DNA of 34,743 nt from Cyanobacteria bacterium SIG28 (GCA_015152525.1 SUTU01000019.1:1-34743), one strand, 5' to 3'. Positions 16,537-26,008 are shown, counted from the stretch's first letter. Notes: generated by a model from the letters alone, not told the origin. Translations and numbers: made by a program.

Positions 16537-18825
16537 TTATTCCAAATAATTCCATTCTTCAGGATTTGTTTTATAAGATTTGTATATAGCATTGTTATTA
16601 ATTTTAAGCTGGTTATTTGAATCTTTAATAATAATTCCGCCTATTAAATTTTTATTTTTCTTATTTTCTTCTTCAATATATTTTTGTAATGTTTCAGCTT
16701 TAATTTTATTATCATCTTCTTGAAATCCTGGATCTTTTGTATCATATATTCCTAAAATACCATTAGAATACATTACAATAAAATCCGGTTGAAATGAACT
16801 CGTATCTAATTTTTGTATACCAAAATTATCACGCATATGTTCATCACCATTTTTCCACCACCACAAAACATCTGGTGATTCTTCTAAATATTTAATAAAA
16901 GCTCTTTCAGGCTTACTTCTGTTTATCTCTAAATAACAAGGTGTACTTATACTTTTTAAAACATCCACCTTTTCAAATATTTCAGGATTATAGCTTTTAC
17001 TCTCAGGAATTTCCCATTCTAAATCCCAATTTATTAAATTTTGAGCTTTTGTTTTTAATTCTTCTGTTTTGACAGGTTTATATTTCTCAGTAGCCATTGA
17101 GAGTAATTTCGAAAAAACATTAATGTTATTAAGGATAGCAGATTGAATATAAACGATTTCATTTTCCAAATCTCTTGTACATAAATATTCTCTAAAAAAT
17201 TTGTATAAAGATTCTTTTACTGGTGATAAAGATCTTTTATAAGCAAATCCACTTAAATTTTCTTTTATCAATTTATTAACTAGAAATAATTTATCATCTT
17301 CTGACAATGATGTATCCAATGTTTCAGTTGCTTTAATTTCCTTTAATTCATCAATTAATCTTGATTCTATCACTTTATTTAAAATAATTCTATCACCATC
17401 TACCAAATGGTCAAGATTAATCTTTTTAGAAATAAGCGTCAGATTCTGTTCCTTATAGAAAGCTGCTTTTTGATTAGAGTTTAAACTAAAATATTCACAA
17501 AAAACATTTTCTAGAATCGGATAGAATTTTAGGGCATTTGTTATATCCCCGTAATCCAATCTTTGTCTATAATAAGATTTTAATTTTAATAACGAATAAT
17601 TTTTATTATTTCTTCTAGAGTGTAAATTTTTAAGTATTTTAGGATTAAAGTCTTCTTTTTTTACTCTTATACTTTCACTATTTGAATACACATAACCCTT
17701 ATTTAAGATTTCATTTTCATAATGTCTTGCTTCAGGCATTCTCAAAATTCTACCAACAGTTTGGATCTCAAAGATAATACTTTGAGTTTCTCTAAACTTC
17801 ACTAATATCTGTGCTCGAGGGCAATCCCAACCAGTATCAATTGCCTGTTTAAAAATTAGAAAATCTACATTACTATCATTAGGAATTATATATGGACCTT
17901 CTGTATTTTGTTTTTCCTCTGATAACCATATTGCTAAATTACCGGCAGTTGCAGAAATACCTTTTTCTTGCAAAAAATTTTCAACAAACTCTCTTTTGAT
18001 ATTTCCTTCATCACTATTTGGCAACTGAATTAAAACCAAAGGATTAATATTAATTCCAATATCTTTATATGCTTTTTTTAGTTCTAATCTCTTTTTATAA
18101 GCACATTCCATTATTAACTCTTGAGAATCAATCTCATTGGTACTTATATCATCAATGTCTTGATTGATAACAATTTCCTTTTTTATCAAACCTTCATATA
18201 TTGGGTCATTTGGATTAACAGGTACTAATTTATCATAGCGATTTAACGCTGGTGTAGCACTCATCTCCAATGTTATTACTGGTTTTATAATTTCATCTCT
18301 TAATTCTATTGCTCTTGCAGTTGTTGTACTTTGATGACTTTCATCAATTATTAAAACAATTTTTCGACCTTTTTCTCTGGTATTTTCAAGTATTTCAGAA
18401 AAGTTATATGCCTCTTTATCTTTCATTAAAATATTTTTCCATTCACCATTAGAGCTATCTTTTTGGTTAATCTTATCCCAATTAACAACTACAACTTCAT
18501 TTTTACCAATACAGCTTCTGGAACCAAAAAATTCTTGTTCTAATAAATATACACTTGGCGCACCGTCAAAATATTTTAATAGCGATTTATAACTTTGTTT
18601 GTGTAATTCACCTTTTCCTATACTAACCCATACAAAACAAAAATCATCATTTGAGAAATCAATGTCTAACGCCAATTTTTGAATCACATTAGACATCGTA
18701 AAAGTTTTACCTGAACCTGTAGGCGATTGAAATACAATCGTTCCTGTACGGTTTTCATCTAAAATCTCTCTAATTTCTTTAAGTATTTTATCAATTGCTT
18801 TTTCTTGGAAAAATTTTAATTCCAT
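16537..18825 (-). CDS. res: Type III restriction enzyme Res subunit
   Basis: The 762-aa protein is the ATP-dependent translocase and nuclease partner of Mod. Walker A is SPTGSGKT (about 34-41), the DEAD-type motif II is DESH (161-164), SAT is in LEMSATPAL, and motif VI is IQTVGRILRMPE. The C-terminal PD-(D/E)xK nuclease shows QPDFIVMY followed by GIYDTKDP (Asp695, Lys697). No frameshift or stop is seen, so it should be active. The SD AGAGGA lies inside the last codons of mod and only one base separates the two genes, so they are translationally coupled. Confidence 0.93.
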   Translation of the reverse strand: MELKFFQEKAIDKILKEIREILDENRTGTIVFQSPTGSGKTFTMSNVIQKLALDIDFSNDDFCFVWVSIGKGELHKQSYKSLLKYFDGAPSVYLLEQEFFGSRSCIGKNEVVVVNWDKINQKDSSNGEWKNILMKDKEAYNFSEILENTREKGRKIVLIIDESHQSTTTARAIELRDEIIKPVITLEMSATPALNRYDKLVPVNPNDPIYEGLIKKEIVINQDIDDISTNEIDSQELIMECAYKKRLELKKAYKDIGININPLVLIQLPNSDEGNIKREFVENFLQEKGISATAGNLAIWLSEEKQNTEGPYIIPNDSNVDFLIFKQAIDTGWDCPRAQILVKFRETQSIIFEIQTVGRILRMPEARHYENEILNKGYVYSNSESIRVKKEDFNPKILKNLHSRRNNKNYSLLKLKSYYRQRLDYGDITNALKFYPILENVFCEYFSLNSNQKAAFYKEQNLTLISKKINLDHLVDGDRIILNKVIESRLIDELKEIKATETLDTSLSEDDKLFLVNKLIKENLSGFAYKRSLSPVKESLYKFFREYLCTRDLENEIVYIQSAILNNINVFSKLLSMATEKYKPVKTEELKTKAQNLINWDLEWEIPESKSYNPEIFEKVDVLKSISTPCYLEINRSKPERAFIKYLEESPDVLWWWKNGDEHMRDNFGIQKLDTSSFQPDFIVMYSNGILGIYDTKDPGFQEDDNKIKAETLQKYIEEENKKNKNLIGGIIIKDSNNQLKINNNAIYKSYKTNPEEWNYLE

Positions 18826-18826
18826 A

Positions 18827-20569
18827 TTATCCTCTTATATTTTCTTTGATTATTTTTTTATAGACATCTAATATCTTTTGAGGGATAGTTTCTAATTTAT
18901 AGTTGTCAACTTCTTCAAGAAATTCTTTGTTAAAACTATTTTCCAACGAAAAAATATATATAATTTTTTCTTCTTTTATTTCCTTTAAAGTTTTTAAAAA
19001 TTGTTCAAAACTTTCATTCAAAAAATTATAATAAACACATAAATATTTATCTTTTTTATTTGATACAAAAATTTTATAATCTTCTTGTTCTTCTTTTAAA
19101 TTATAGATATTTTCTTTTAGACATAACATCTCAGTACATTTATAAGTTAAGTTTATTTTTAATTGTTCTATATTTTCTGAATTTTTTATAAAATCTGTTT
19201 TAAAATATTGTAGATTACCACCTAAACCTTTAATAAATTCGCCATTACCATTTTTATTATATCCATTTATCACTTTTTCAATTCTTGGATAACATACCTC
19301 TGTACAAATTTGGTTTTCATTGTTTGTACACAAAATAAACCTTCTATTACCTCTATCTTCATTATTCAAGCTCAATAATGCATGTGCTGTTGTTCCGGAA
19401 CCAGCCATAAAGTCGAGAATAATAGCGTTATTCTTAGTTGTTAAATATATCAAATCTTTTATTAGCGGAACAGGTTTGGGATTATTAAAAACTTTTCGTC
19501 CAAACATTTTCTTTAATTCATTAGTTGAAGTTGAAGAACTGTATTCCGGTTTATAAAATAAAGTTTTTGGTTTTTTAGTTGGTAAATCACCAATTTGTGG
19601 ACGCTGTTTTTTGTAAATGTTATATTTTCCAGTTTTGCTTTTTGTCAAAATTAAATTATGGTTTTCTTGCATAATTTTTGTCTTACCCCAACTCCATGAA
19701 ACTTCAACCCCCGATTCATTAATTGGAAATATTAAAATATCACTTTTTTTCCTTGGTTGATCATTTTCAGTTACATACACTTGCTGCTTCTCTTCATCAA
19801 TAAAAACTGGAAACCAGCCCTTGGGCCGTCTTTCTCGTGGGGCATCTTGTCCAGTTCTTCTCAATGTATCTGCTTTTTTATACAGGCCAAATTCATCTTC
19901 TTCCCAATCATCTAGCTCATCTTCATCTATTTCAAAAAGATTAATTTTGCATTCTTCTTTATTTTTTGCATATAACAAAGTATATTCATGCGTATCCGCA
20001 AATCCAAAATTATCTTGATTGCCTTTTAAATTCATTATCGTTGGCAAATCAGCAATATAATTTTTTTCACCAAAAATTTTATCTAAAAGAATTTTTAAAT
20101 TAGAATGCTCTATATCATTAATTGATATCACTATAATACCATCTAATGACAATAATTCTTTTGCTAAATTCAAACGCTTTTCCATAAAATTTAGCCATTT
20201 TGAGTGGCGATAACCGTCTTCTTTATCAACATAAGTATCATTATATTTAAAATCTTTATTACCTGTATTATAAGGTGGATCAATATAGATAACGTCTATC
20301 TTACCCTTGTGAGTGTAGTTTAATACAGATAATGCATGGAAATTATCACCTTCAATTAAGATATTACAATCAGAATCATCAGTTTTAATCTCTTTATCAA
20401 AAACTCTCTGTAATATGGGCAAATTATTTTCACAATCTAAAACTACTTTTTCAGGTTCTTTTTCAGAATCCCAAACTAAACCGTACTTTTTTAATGCTAA
20501 TTCTTTATCTTGCTTTTTTAATAACTCAATCAAGTCCTCTCTTGAGAGATTATCATAACATCTAGCCAT
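18827..20569 (-). CDS. mod: Type III DNA-methyltransferase Mod subunit
   Basis: The 580-aa beta-class N6-adenine methyltransferase sets the recognition sequence of the type III system. Motif IV DPPYNTG is at 97-103 and motif I DFMAGSGTT at 386-394, with FNNPKPVPLIKDLI (motif X) just before it. This beta order (IV before I) is typical of Mod. The region between (about 180-340), rich in acidic and basic runs such as DEDELDDWEEDE, is the target-recognition part. I see no tandem simple repeat that would allow phase variation. Res follows after one base. Likely horizontally acquired as a pair. Confidence 0.93.
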   Translation of the reverse strand: MARCYDNLSREDLIELLKKQDKELALKKYGLVWDSEKEPEKVVLDCENNLPILQRVFDKEIKTDDSDCNILIEGDNFHALSVLNYTHKGKIDVIYIDPPYNTGNKDFKYNDTYVDKEDGYRHSKWLNFMEKRLNLAKELLSLDGIIVISINDIEHSNLKILLDKIFGEKNYIADLPTIMNLKGNQDNFGFADTHEYTLLYAKNKEECKINLFEIDEDELDDWEEDEFGLYKKADTLRRTGQDAPRERRPKGWFPVFIDEEKQQVYVTENDQPRKKSDILIFPINESGVEVSWSWGKTKIMQENHNLILTKSKTGKYNIYKKQRPQIGDLPTKKPKTLFYKPEYSSSTSTNELKKMFGRKVFNNPKPVPLIKDLIYLTTKNNAIILDFMAGSGTTAHALLSLNNEDRGNRRFILCTNNENQICTEVCYPRIEKVINGYNKNGNGEFIKGLGGNLQYFKTDFIKNSENIEQLKINLTYKCTEMLCLKENIYNLKEEQEDYKIFVSNKKDKYLCVYYNFLNESFEQFLKTLKEIKEEKIIYIFSLENSFNKEFLEEVDNYKLETIPQKILDVYKKIIKENIRG

Positions 20570-20578
20570 AAACTACCT

Positions 20579-20618
20579 CATTTAAGATAATTTTAGCAAA
20601 GCTAAGCATTTAAGATAA
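20579..20618 (-). promoter_or_regulatory. Direct repeats before the type III R-M operon
   Basis: The 12-mer CATTTAAGATAA occurs at 20579-20590 and again at 20607-20618, 28 bp apart. Between them lies the small inverted repeat TTAGC-AAA-GCTAA. The first copy begins 10 bp before the mod start codon. The rest of 20619-20729 shows no gene. Confidence 0.4.
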
Positions 20619-20729
20619 CTATTAATCGAAGATTTTCATCTATTTACTTCATATAAAAACAAATAAATCATATTTTTGATGTAGTTAACTCTCTTTTGGT
20701 ATTAGATTTTATTCTGCATTAAACTATTC

Positions 20730-21596
20730 TCACTTTAAAAACATCAATACCAACGCCAAAACAATGAAATACAACACAAACAAATATTTAATACTCTTAT
20801 CTTTTTCCAAAAAATGAATCGGATCGTCTGCAATATTTTGAGTATAGATTAACAACAAAAGCCTATATATGATTAAAGTAAAAGGGATTACTGTCAAATA
20901 CAAATATTGGCTTCCGGCTCTTTGAACAGTTTCAGGATCTAGAACGTATGTAAAATAAAATGCGATTGATAAAATTGCATTAATAACAATAAACTGATTA
21001 GCAACTTCAATATTATACTCTTTGAGCGACTGGCGAGCATTTTCTTTTGCAACACTTAACTCCAATTTCCTTTTCGTAAACGTGAAAAATAACGAAGTGA
21101 AAAAAGTTAATAAAATAACCAGAGGAGAAGGCACTACAGATATTGCAAAACATCCGGCAACTATTCTTAAAATAAAACCTATAGCGATACAAGTTGCATC
21201 AATAATGGCAATATTTTTCAAATAGAGCGAGTAAAAAACATTCAAAACGAAATAAAATACTATCATTAATAAAGTCGGTAAATTCAATAATGCCGATAAA
21301 AACAAGCTTATTGAAAACAAAATTAACAGAATTGTTATAGCCAAAGGCTTTGAAATCCTACCGCTTGCAATAGCTCTGTTTTTCTTAATCGGATGCAACA
21401 AATCCTTCTTGATATCGATTAAGTCGTTCATTACATAAACAGCAGAAGATACGGCACAAAATGCTAAAAATATCAACAAAACCTTGACCCATAAAAAAGG
21501 GTTAGTAAAACTCATCGAAAATAATAACGGTATCACCACTATCAAATTTTTAACATAATGATTTATTTTCAAAGTTTTTAATATATCTCTAAACAT
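20730..21596 (-). CDS. UbiA-family prenyltransferase, decaprenyl-phosphate phosphoribosyltransferase-like
   Basis: The 288-aa integral membrane protein has about eight to nine spans. Near the N-terminus, HYVKNLIVVIPLLFS resembles the W-x-KN-x-x-V-x-x-P-L-x-F signature of the DPPR synthase subgroup (Rv3806c-like). The first metal motif is NDLIDIKKDLLHPIKKNRAIASG. The second, weaker acidic region is KNIAIIDATCIAIGF. DPPR-like enzymes transfer phosphoribose to polyprenyl phosphate, providing sugar donors for envelope glycans. That would fit with the GT-C protein at 29916, although the two are not linked. The substrate is inferred. Confidence 0.8.
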   Translation of the reverse strand: MFRDILKTLKINHYVKNLIVVIPLLFSMSFTNPFLWVKVLLIFLAFCAVSSAVYVMNDLIDIKKDLLHPIKKNRAIASGRISKPLAITILLILFSISLFLSALLNLPTLLMIVFYFVLNVFYSLYLKNIAIIDATCIAIGFILRIVAGCFAISVVPSPLVILLTFFTSLFFTFTKRKLELSVAKENARQSLKEYNIEVANQFIVINAILSIAFYFTYVLDPETVQRAGSQYLYLTVIPFTLIIYRLLLLIYTQNIADDPIHFLEKDKSIKYLFVLYFIVLALVLMFLK

Positions 21597-21803
21597 CCTA
21601 ATTCCACCGTATTATTTTGTTGTGAATAACATAAACATTTCTAGTAAGATGTAAGAACAAATTACTTTTTAAATAAAAAGAGTTATACTCTAACACTTTT
21701 TATAATTATACATGTCATATTAAAACACATTTGTCAACTTTTGTTCTATCCTATAACGTGTTGAAAAAACTATATAAGAGCTATCCTATTATTAGGAGAT
21801 TTT

Positions 21804-21875
21804 ATGAAAACAAATTTAAGCGTAAGACTCAGTTTGAGAATAAAAGAATTAAGAATTGTCAAAGGCTATAAATAA
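21804..21875 (+). pseudogene. 23-codon XRE-like stub
   Basis: Twenty-three codons (MKTNLSVRLSLRIKELRIVKGYK) precede TAA and resemble only the first helix of an XRE HTH domain (compare LRIKELRIKKGYTQ in typical members). The SD TTAGGAG fits the start. No continuation of the domain is seen in any frame downstream. The 9-bp word CTATCCTAT is repeated at 21746 and 21781, and AGAGT-TAT-ACTCT lies near 21680. It could be a truncated regulator whose promoter survives, or a real short peptide. The remaining spacer 21597-21800 holds nothing else I can name. Confidence 0.45.
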
Positions 21876-21934
21876 TACAAAATAACCGATTTTTTAGTAA
21901 ATATTCGACAATTGACAATTATTTTATAAGCAAA

Positions 21935-21964
21935 AAAAAAAGAACCCTTAGGTTCTCTTTTTTT
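21935..21964 (-). terminator. Terminator of tRNA-Glu
   Basis: On the minus strand a stem AGAACC-TAAG-GGTTCT (21941-21956) is followed by nine or more T. It starts a few bases after the tRNA 3' end. Confidence 0.82.
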
Positions 21965-21967
21965 ATA

Positions 21968-22043
21968 TGGTACCCCCAAGCGAATTCGAATCGCTGTCTA
22001 CACCGTGAAAGGGTGTTGTCCTAGGCCTCTAGACGATGGGGGC
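21968..22043 (-). tRNA. trnE: tRNA-Glu (anticodon TTC)
   Basis: The minus strand gives 76 nt including an encoded CCA. The acceptor GCCCCCA pairs with TGGGGGT, the anticodon loop is CTTTCAC in the stem ACACC/GGTGT, and the T-arm contains GATTCGAATTC. In this organism tRNA-Glu and GatA together also serve Gln incorporation. Confidence 0.95.
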
Positions 22044-22058
22044 TCGTTGACAATATCT

Positions 22059-22086
22059 ATACTATCAAATCAATTTTTATTGTCAA
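22059..22086 (-). promoter_or_regulatory. Promoter of tRNA-Glu
   Basis: Consensus -35 TTGACA (22081-22086), a 16-bp spacer and -10 TAGTAT (22059-22064) lie on the minus strand. An 8-bp inverted repeat, TTGACAAT (22047-22054) and ATTGTCAA (22079-22086), brackets the core promoter. Confidence 0.6.
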
Positions 22087-22151
22087 GCGGTTTTTATATT
22101 TATTTATAGAAGATTCTAAAAACAAAATTTTAGCACCTTCCATTTTTTACA

Positions 22152-24722
22152 TTATTTTACCGTCGATTCAACATAAATATTATTAAAATATTTATTCATT
22201 ACTCTCACAATATCTGATGCTGTTACTTCATCAACCATTTTTACATAATCATCCAAGAAATCATACCCAAAACCAATCGCTTCAAACGAACCTATTGTCG
22301 ACGCTTTCTCCGAATTTGTTTCCATTGCTATTACAAATCCGCCTTTTAACCTCTCTTTTGCATCCTCTAACTCTGTATCAGATACAAATTCCATTTTCAA
22401 ACGTTCAATCTCTGCCATTATTTTTTCCCTTGAATAATCTAATGTTTCAGGGTTTGTTCCGATATATGTTATAAACTCACCACCCAAAATTTTAGGCGAA
22501 TACATTGAACCCAATTGGTAAGCCAAGCCATCTTGTTCCCTCAAGTTTCTGTACATTCTTGAGCTCATACCGCTTCCTAAAATTGTATTAATAACCTTCA
22601 GCGTTACAAAATCCTTCTTGTCATTAACACCGCCGGTTTGCCAACCAATAAACAACCAAGCTGTTTTTAAATCCTTTATCGTCTGCGATACGATTTGAGG
22701 TGCAGAAAGATTCGTTACTTGATATTGATTAAAACTAAAGCCATCAGTTTTTTTATTTTTAAATATTGAACCAAACTTGGATACAAGTTTATCAGCTTCC
22801 ACGTTGCCGTTTACTGAAATTATTACATTTTTTGAGTCAAAAATTCTATCATAGTATTTTAAAACATCATCCTTTGTAATAGTCGGAATAGTCTTTTCTA
22901 AAATCTTATTTGTGTTTGAATAAACACTATTTTTGAATATCAATGTTTCATAATTTTCATACGCAACCTGCATTGGCACATCACGCTGTTGACGAATTTT
23001 ATTCAAAATTTCGGTACGTTTTTTTTCCAGCTCATAATCATCAAAAATCGCATTATTAATTATTTCATCAAGAATTTCAAATGTTAAATCAACCCTAGCG
23101 GTTGTGGTTTGGACATTAATTTTAAAGAAATCCTCACCGGCAACCGGCACAATCTGAATACCGTTTTCATCCATAATTTGTGCAAGTTCTTGAGAAGAAT
23201 ACTTTTTGGTTCCTTTTAACATAGTACCGGCTGTCAAATTTGCCTCGCCTGCTATTTTCTCAAGAAATCTTCCACCTTTAGCAAGTATACTCATTGCTAT
23301 AATATCATTATTTTCATGATTATTTACAAGCAAAGCTGTTTTGTTATCGATAATATATTTTGAAATTCCGCCATTTTCTGAAACCTTTTGAGCAGAATGT
23401 TTTTCGTCTTCTTGTTTCGAAACATTTTCCATAGATTTAGGTAAGGCTAATGATATTGCGGATTTATTTATTCCCAAATACTTTTGAGCAACAGTTTGAA
23501 CATCTTTAGCCGAAATCTTTTTAATATTAGTTACATAGTTTTTATACAGATCAGAATTTCCGGAAACAGACATTATATATCCCAACTCGGTCGAAATGTC
23601 AGAAGTTGATTCTCTGGAGTAATAGGTTTCCTGCTCTATTTTCTTGATTGCCGTATTAAGTTCCTCTTCAGTAACACCGTATTTTTGAATATAAGTTATT
23701 TCATCAAAAATAGCTTTCTCAAGCTTTTTAGCATTTGTAGGTACAAAGTTAGAAGAAATATACAAAATACCGTCATCCTTAAAGCTTCCGTTAGATGCAG
23801 AAATTGAATACGCAAAGCCTTTTTGCTCTTTTATGTTTCTATATAGCTTTGAGGACTTTCCGCCACCCAAAATTTGTGCCAAAACATCCAAAGCATAGGT
23901 ATCGTTATTATTTATATCAACACCTCTAAATCCTATCATCATATAACCGGTTTCGGTGTCTATGTATTCAGTTTTACGTTTTTGAGCAACTATCGGACGT
24001 TCTTTTTTAAACGATTTTTTTATAGGCTTTTTGTATTGAGAATTGAAATATTTTTCGACTAAACCCAACGCCTTAGAGGTATCAACATCACCTACAACAA
24101 GCGTTATCATATTAGAAGGTGTGTAATAATCATTAAAAAACTCCAGTATCTCCTCTCTTCTTATTGTAGAAATAATATCTGCAGAACCAATAACCTTTCT
24201 TTTGTAAGGATGAGAAGTATACATCATATCATTCAAGTTTTCATAAACTTTTTTAGACGGTGTATTATTATCCTTAGAGATTTCTTCTAAAACAACTTTA
24301 CGCTCTTTCTCAAGCTCTTTTCTGGGAATTTGCGGATTAGTAAGCATATCTGCATGAAGTTCTATAGCTGTTTCAAAAAACTCAGAAGGAATTGTTATAT
24401 AATAATGCGTAAAATCCTTACTTGTAGCTGCATTTACAATTGCACCTTTAGATTCCAGTATTCTGTCAAATTCGCCAACAGGATGTTTTTTTGTTCCTTT
24501 AAAAAATAAATGTTCCAAAAAGTGCGCAACGCCGTTATTTGTTTCATTTTCATTAATCGAACCCGTTTTAACCCAAGTATCTATTGTTACAATCGGGTTA
24601 TTACGAATTTCTTCCACAATAACAGTTTGACCGTTTGAAAGTTTATGTGTCGTAAAGTCCGTTGCCCATGTTGAAAGTGAAAAACTAAGAACAACAATTA
24701 TTAAAAAAATATTTCTAAACAT
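22152..24722 (-). CDS. Exported two-domain M16 zinc peptidase
   Basis: The 856-aa protein is a pitrilysin-type metallopeptidase. A signal peptide (MFRNIFLIIVVLSFSLSTWA) ends at about residue 20, so it is exported. The first M16 domain has the inverted zinc motif HFLEH (67-71) and the third ligand in ERKVVLEEI (Glu147). The second domain (from about residue 430) has the fold but no HxxEH, as usual for the non-catalytic half of fused pairs. I choose the ATG at 24722 because the signal peptide begins there and AAGGG lies upstream; the frame extends 17 codons further without support. Peptide substrates are unknown. Confidence 0.9.
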   Translation of the reverse strand: MFRNIFLIIVVLSFSLSTWATDFTTHKLSNGQTVIVEEIRNNPIVTIDTWVKTGSINENETNNGVAHFLEHLFFKGTKKHPVGEFDRILESKGAIVNAATSKDFTHYYITIPSEFFETAIELHADMLTNPQIPRKELEKERKVVLEEISKDNNTPSKKVYENLNDMMYTSHPYKRKVIGSADIISTIRREEILEFFNDYYTPSNMITLVVGDVDTSKALGLVEKYFNSQYKKPIKKSFKKERPIVAQKRKTEYIDTETGYMMIGFRGVDINNNDTYALDVLAQILGGGKSSKLYRNIKEQKGFAYSISASNGSFKDDGILYISSNFVPTNAKKLEKAIFDEITYIQKYGVTEEELNTAIKKIEQETYYSRESTSDISTELGYIMSVSGNSDLYKNYVTNIKKISAKDVQTVAQKYLGINKSAISLALPKSMENVSKQEDEKHSAQKVSENGGISKYIIDNKTALLVNNHENNDIIAMSILAKGGRFLEKIAGEANLTAGTMLKGTKKYSSQELAQIMDENGIQIVPVAGEDFFKINVQTTTARVDLTFEILDEIINNAIFDDYELEKKRTEILNKIRQQRDVPMQVAYENYETLIFKNSVYSNTNKILEKTIPTITKDDVLKYYDRIFDSKNVIISVNGNVEADKLVSKFGSIFKNKKTDGFSFNQYQVTNLSAPQIVSQTIKDLKTAWLFIGWQTGGVNDKKDFVTLKVINTILGSGMSSRMYRNLREQDGLAYQLGSMYSPKILGGEFITYIGTNPETLDYSREKIMAEIERLKMEFVSDTELEDAKERLKGGFVIAMETNSEKASTIGSFEAIGFGYDFLDDYVKMVDEVTASDIVRVMNKYFNNIYVESTVK

Positions 24723-24857
24723 AATACAAAATCCCTTCTCAATATATTTACATAATAATATACTATTTAACATTTTTCCAGTTAGTAAATTTTATAAATT
24801 TTAGTAAAAATATTATTAATTTTGTGTAAAGAATTGTAAAAATTTCGTGTAAAATTC

Positions 24858-24884
24858 TAAAGTTTCTAAAAAAAATGCCGATAA
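24858..24884 (+). promoter_or_regulatory. Sigma-28 (FliA/SigD) type promoter, consensus
   Basis: TAAAGTTT (24858-24865), exactly 11 nt, then GCCGATAA (24877-24884): both elements equal the textbook sigma-28 consensus. The start codon used by the gene lies 29 nt downstream. An in-frame ATG at 24875 overlaps the -10 box and so cannot be translated from this promoter. Confidence 0.8.
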
Positions 24885-24913
24885 CATTAATATACAAACA
24901 GGGACGATGGAAA

Positions 24914-25357
24914 ATGGCAGACACAAATTTTAATTTTAATCATGTTGTTCAAAACTCTGCAAAGTATCTTGAAAAAGATTACACTGCAGCAGGCCACGCT
25001 GCTGAACAAATGGAGCAAGCAGAAAAAGTGCGTGTTGAACAAGCTATAAAATTTGAATCTGCGGGTTTTTTAGGAATAACTTTAGGTCAAAAATTAACTG
25101 AAGCAGGCATTGGCAAACGTGTTGCTCAGCAACTTGTTGATACAGCAACAGGTGCTGTTGGTAGAGTAGTAAGTCCTCTATCTGAATATTTGGACAAATA
25201 CGAAAACGTATTTAACGGCACAATTCAAGCAGAATTTAACGGCGATGCTTACCAACTATACTCAGCAAGCAACGCAATGGCAGAAGAAGCATTAAATACA
25301 CCAAATATTGTAGGACTCGGACCAAGCAGAGCGCCAAAATTTGTTATGGATATGTAA
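24914..25357 (+). CDS. Hypothetical protein under a sigma-28-type promoter
   Basis: The 147-aa protein begins MADTNFNFNHVVQNSAKYLE and is mostly helical, with an Ala/Glu/Gln-rich stretch (AAGHAAEQMEQAEKVRVEQA). A Gly-containing middle follows (GITLGQKLTEAGIGKRVAQQ). It has no signal peptide, membrane span or Cys. No family is recognised. The start is chosen because it follows the promoter and has GGGA 9 nt upstream. Small helical proteins under FliA-type control are often export substrates or chaperones of a flagellar-type system; that role is inference only. It converges on rplT across a strong terminator. Confidence 0.65.
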   Translation: MADTNFNFNHVVQNSAKYLEKDYTAAGHAAEQMEQAEKVRVEQAIKFESAGFLGITLGQKLTEAGIGKRVAQQLVDTATGAVGRVVSPLSEYLDKYENVFNGTIQAEFNGDAYQLYSASNAMAEEALNTPNIVGLGPSRAPKFVMDM

Positions 25358-25380
25358 AAATTCTCCTTTTTTTCGTATAA

Positions 25381-25415
25381 AAACGGCGGTCGAAATTTCA
25401 TTTCGACCGCCGTTT
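25381..25415. terminator. Strong terminator between convergent genes
   Basis: A perfect 16-bp stem, AAACGGCGGTCGAAAT (25381-25396) with ATTTCGACCGCCGTTT (25400-25415), has a 3-nt loop. On the minus strand it is followed by five T, so it mainly ends the rpmI-rplT transcript; it may also stop the plus-strand gene. Confidence 0.9.
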
Positions 25416-25435
25416 AAACTTAGACATTTTATAAA

Positions 25436-25786
25436 TTATAAAGCTGCTTTTGCTGCTTCTACAACAACTGCAAATGCTTCTTTATCATTTACTGCAAGAT
25501 CAGCAAGCATTTTTCTGTTAACTTGGATATTAGCTTTTTTGCAAGCATTTACGAATCTTGAATAGCTCATACCTTGTTCTCTAACAGCTGCATTAATTCT
25601 TACAATCCATAAACGACGCATATTGCGTTTTGTTGCACGTCTATCTCTGTAAGCGTATTTAAGAGCCTTCATTACAGCAATATTAGCTACTTTGAAGATT
25701 CTGCTTCTTGCACCTTTGAAGCCTTTTGCAAGCTTTAATATTTTTTTGTGTCTGTTACGACATACATTACCACGTTTAATTCTCAT
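25436..25786 (-). CDS. rplT: 50S ribosomal protein L20
   Basis: The 116-aa protein is a clear L20: [20 protein letters not shown] at the N-terminus, [27 protein letters not shown] in the long helix, then [20 protein letters not shown]. It binds 23S rRNA early in assembly. It lies 12 bp after rpmI in the usual order. infC, often the first gene of this operon, is absent here. Confidence 0.98.
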   Translation of the reverse strand: MRIKRGNVCRNRHKKILKLAKGFKGARSRIFKVANIAVMKALKYAYRDRRATKRNMRRLWIVRINAAVREQGMSYSRFVNACKKANIQVNRKMLADLAVNDKEAFAVVVEAAKAAL

Positions 25787-25798
25787 TGTTCAACACTC

Positions 25799-26008
25799 CT
25801 ATCTTGAATACTTCTTGTAAGGTAACTCTTTAGAAACTAGCTTTTCGTGAGTTTCAGAGATAACTAAATCACCGAAAATCTTACGTTTTCTAGATTCTGA
25901 TTTGTGTTGAAGCAAGTGGCCAATTCCAGCATGTCTTCTTGTGATTTTACCTGTGCCAGTAACTTTGTATCTTTTAGCTGCTGCACGGTGGGTTTTCATT
26001 TTTGGCAT
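25799..26008 (-). CDS. rpmI: 50S ribosomal protein L35
   Basis: The 69-aa protein starts [20 protein letters not shown] and carries [22 protein letters not shown], standard L35. The ATG at 26008 is preceded by AAGGAG; the longer frame to 26068 runs through the leader hairpin. It is the first gene of the rpmI-rplT operon. Confidence 0.97.
   Translation of the reverse strand: MPKMKTHRAAAKRYKVTGTGKITRRHAGIGHLLQHKSESRKRKIFGDLVISETHEKLVSKELPYKKYSR

Noticed and set aside
18827-20569. Phase-variable simple repeats in mod
   Set aside because: Only short mixed Glu/Asp codon runs are present; no tandem unit repeats enough times to allow slippage.
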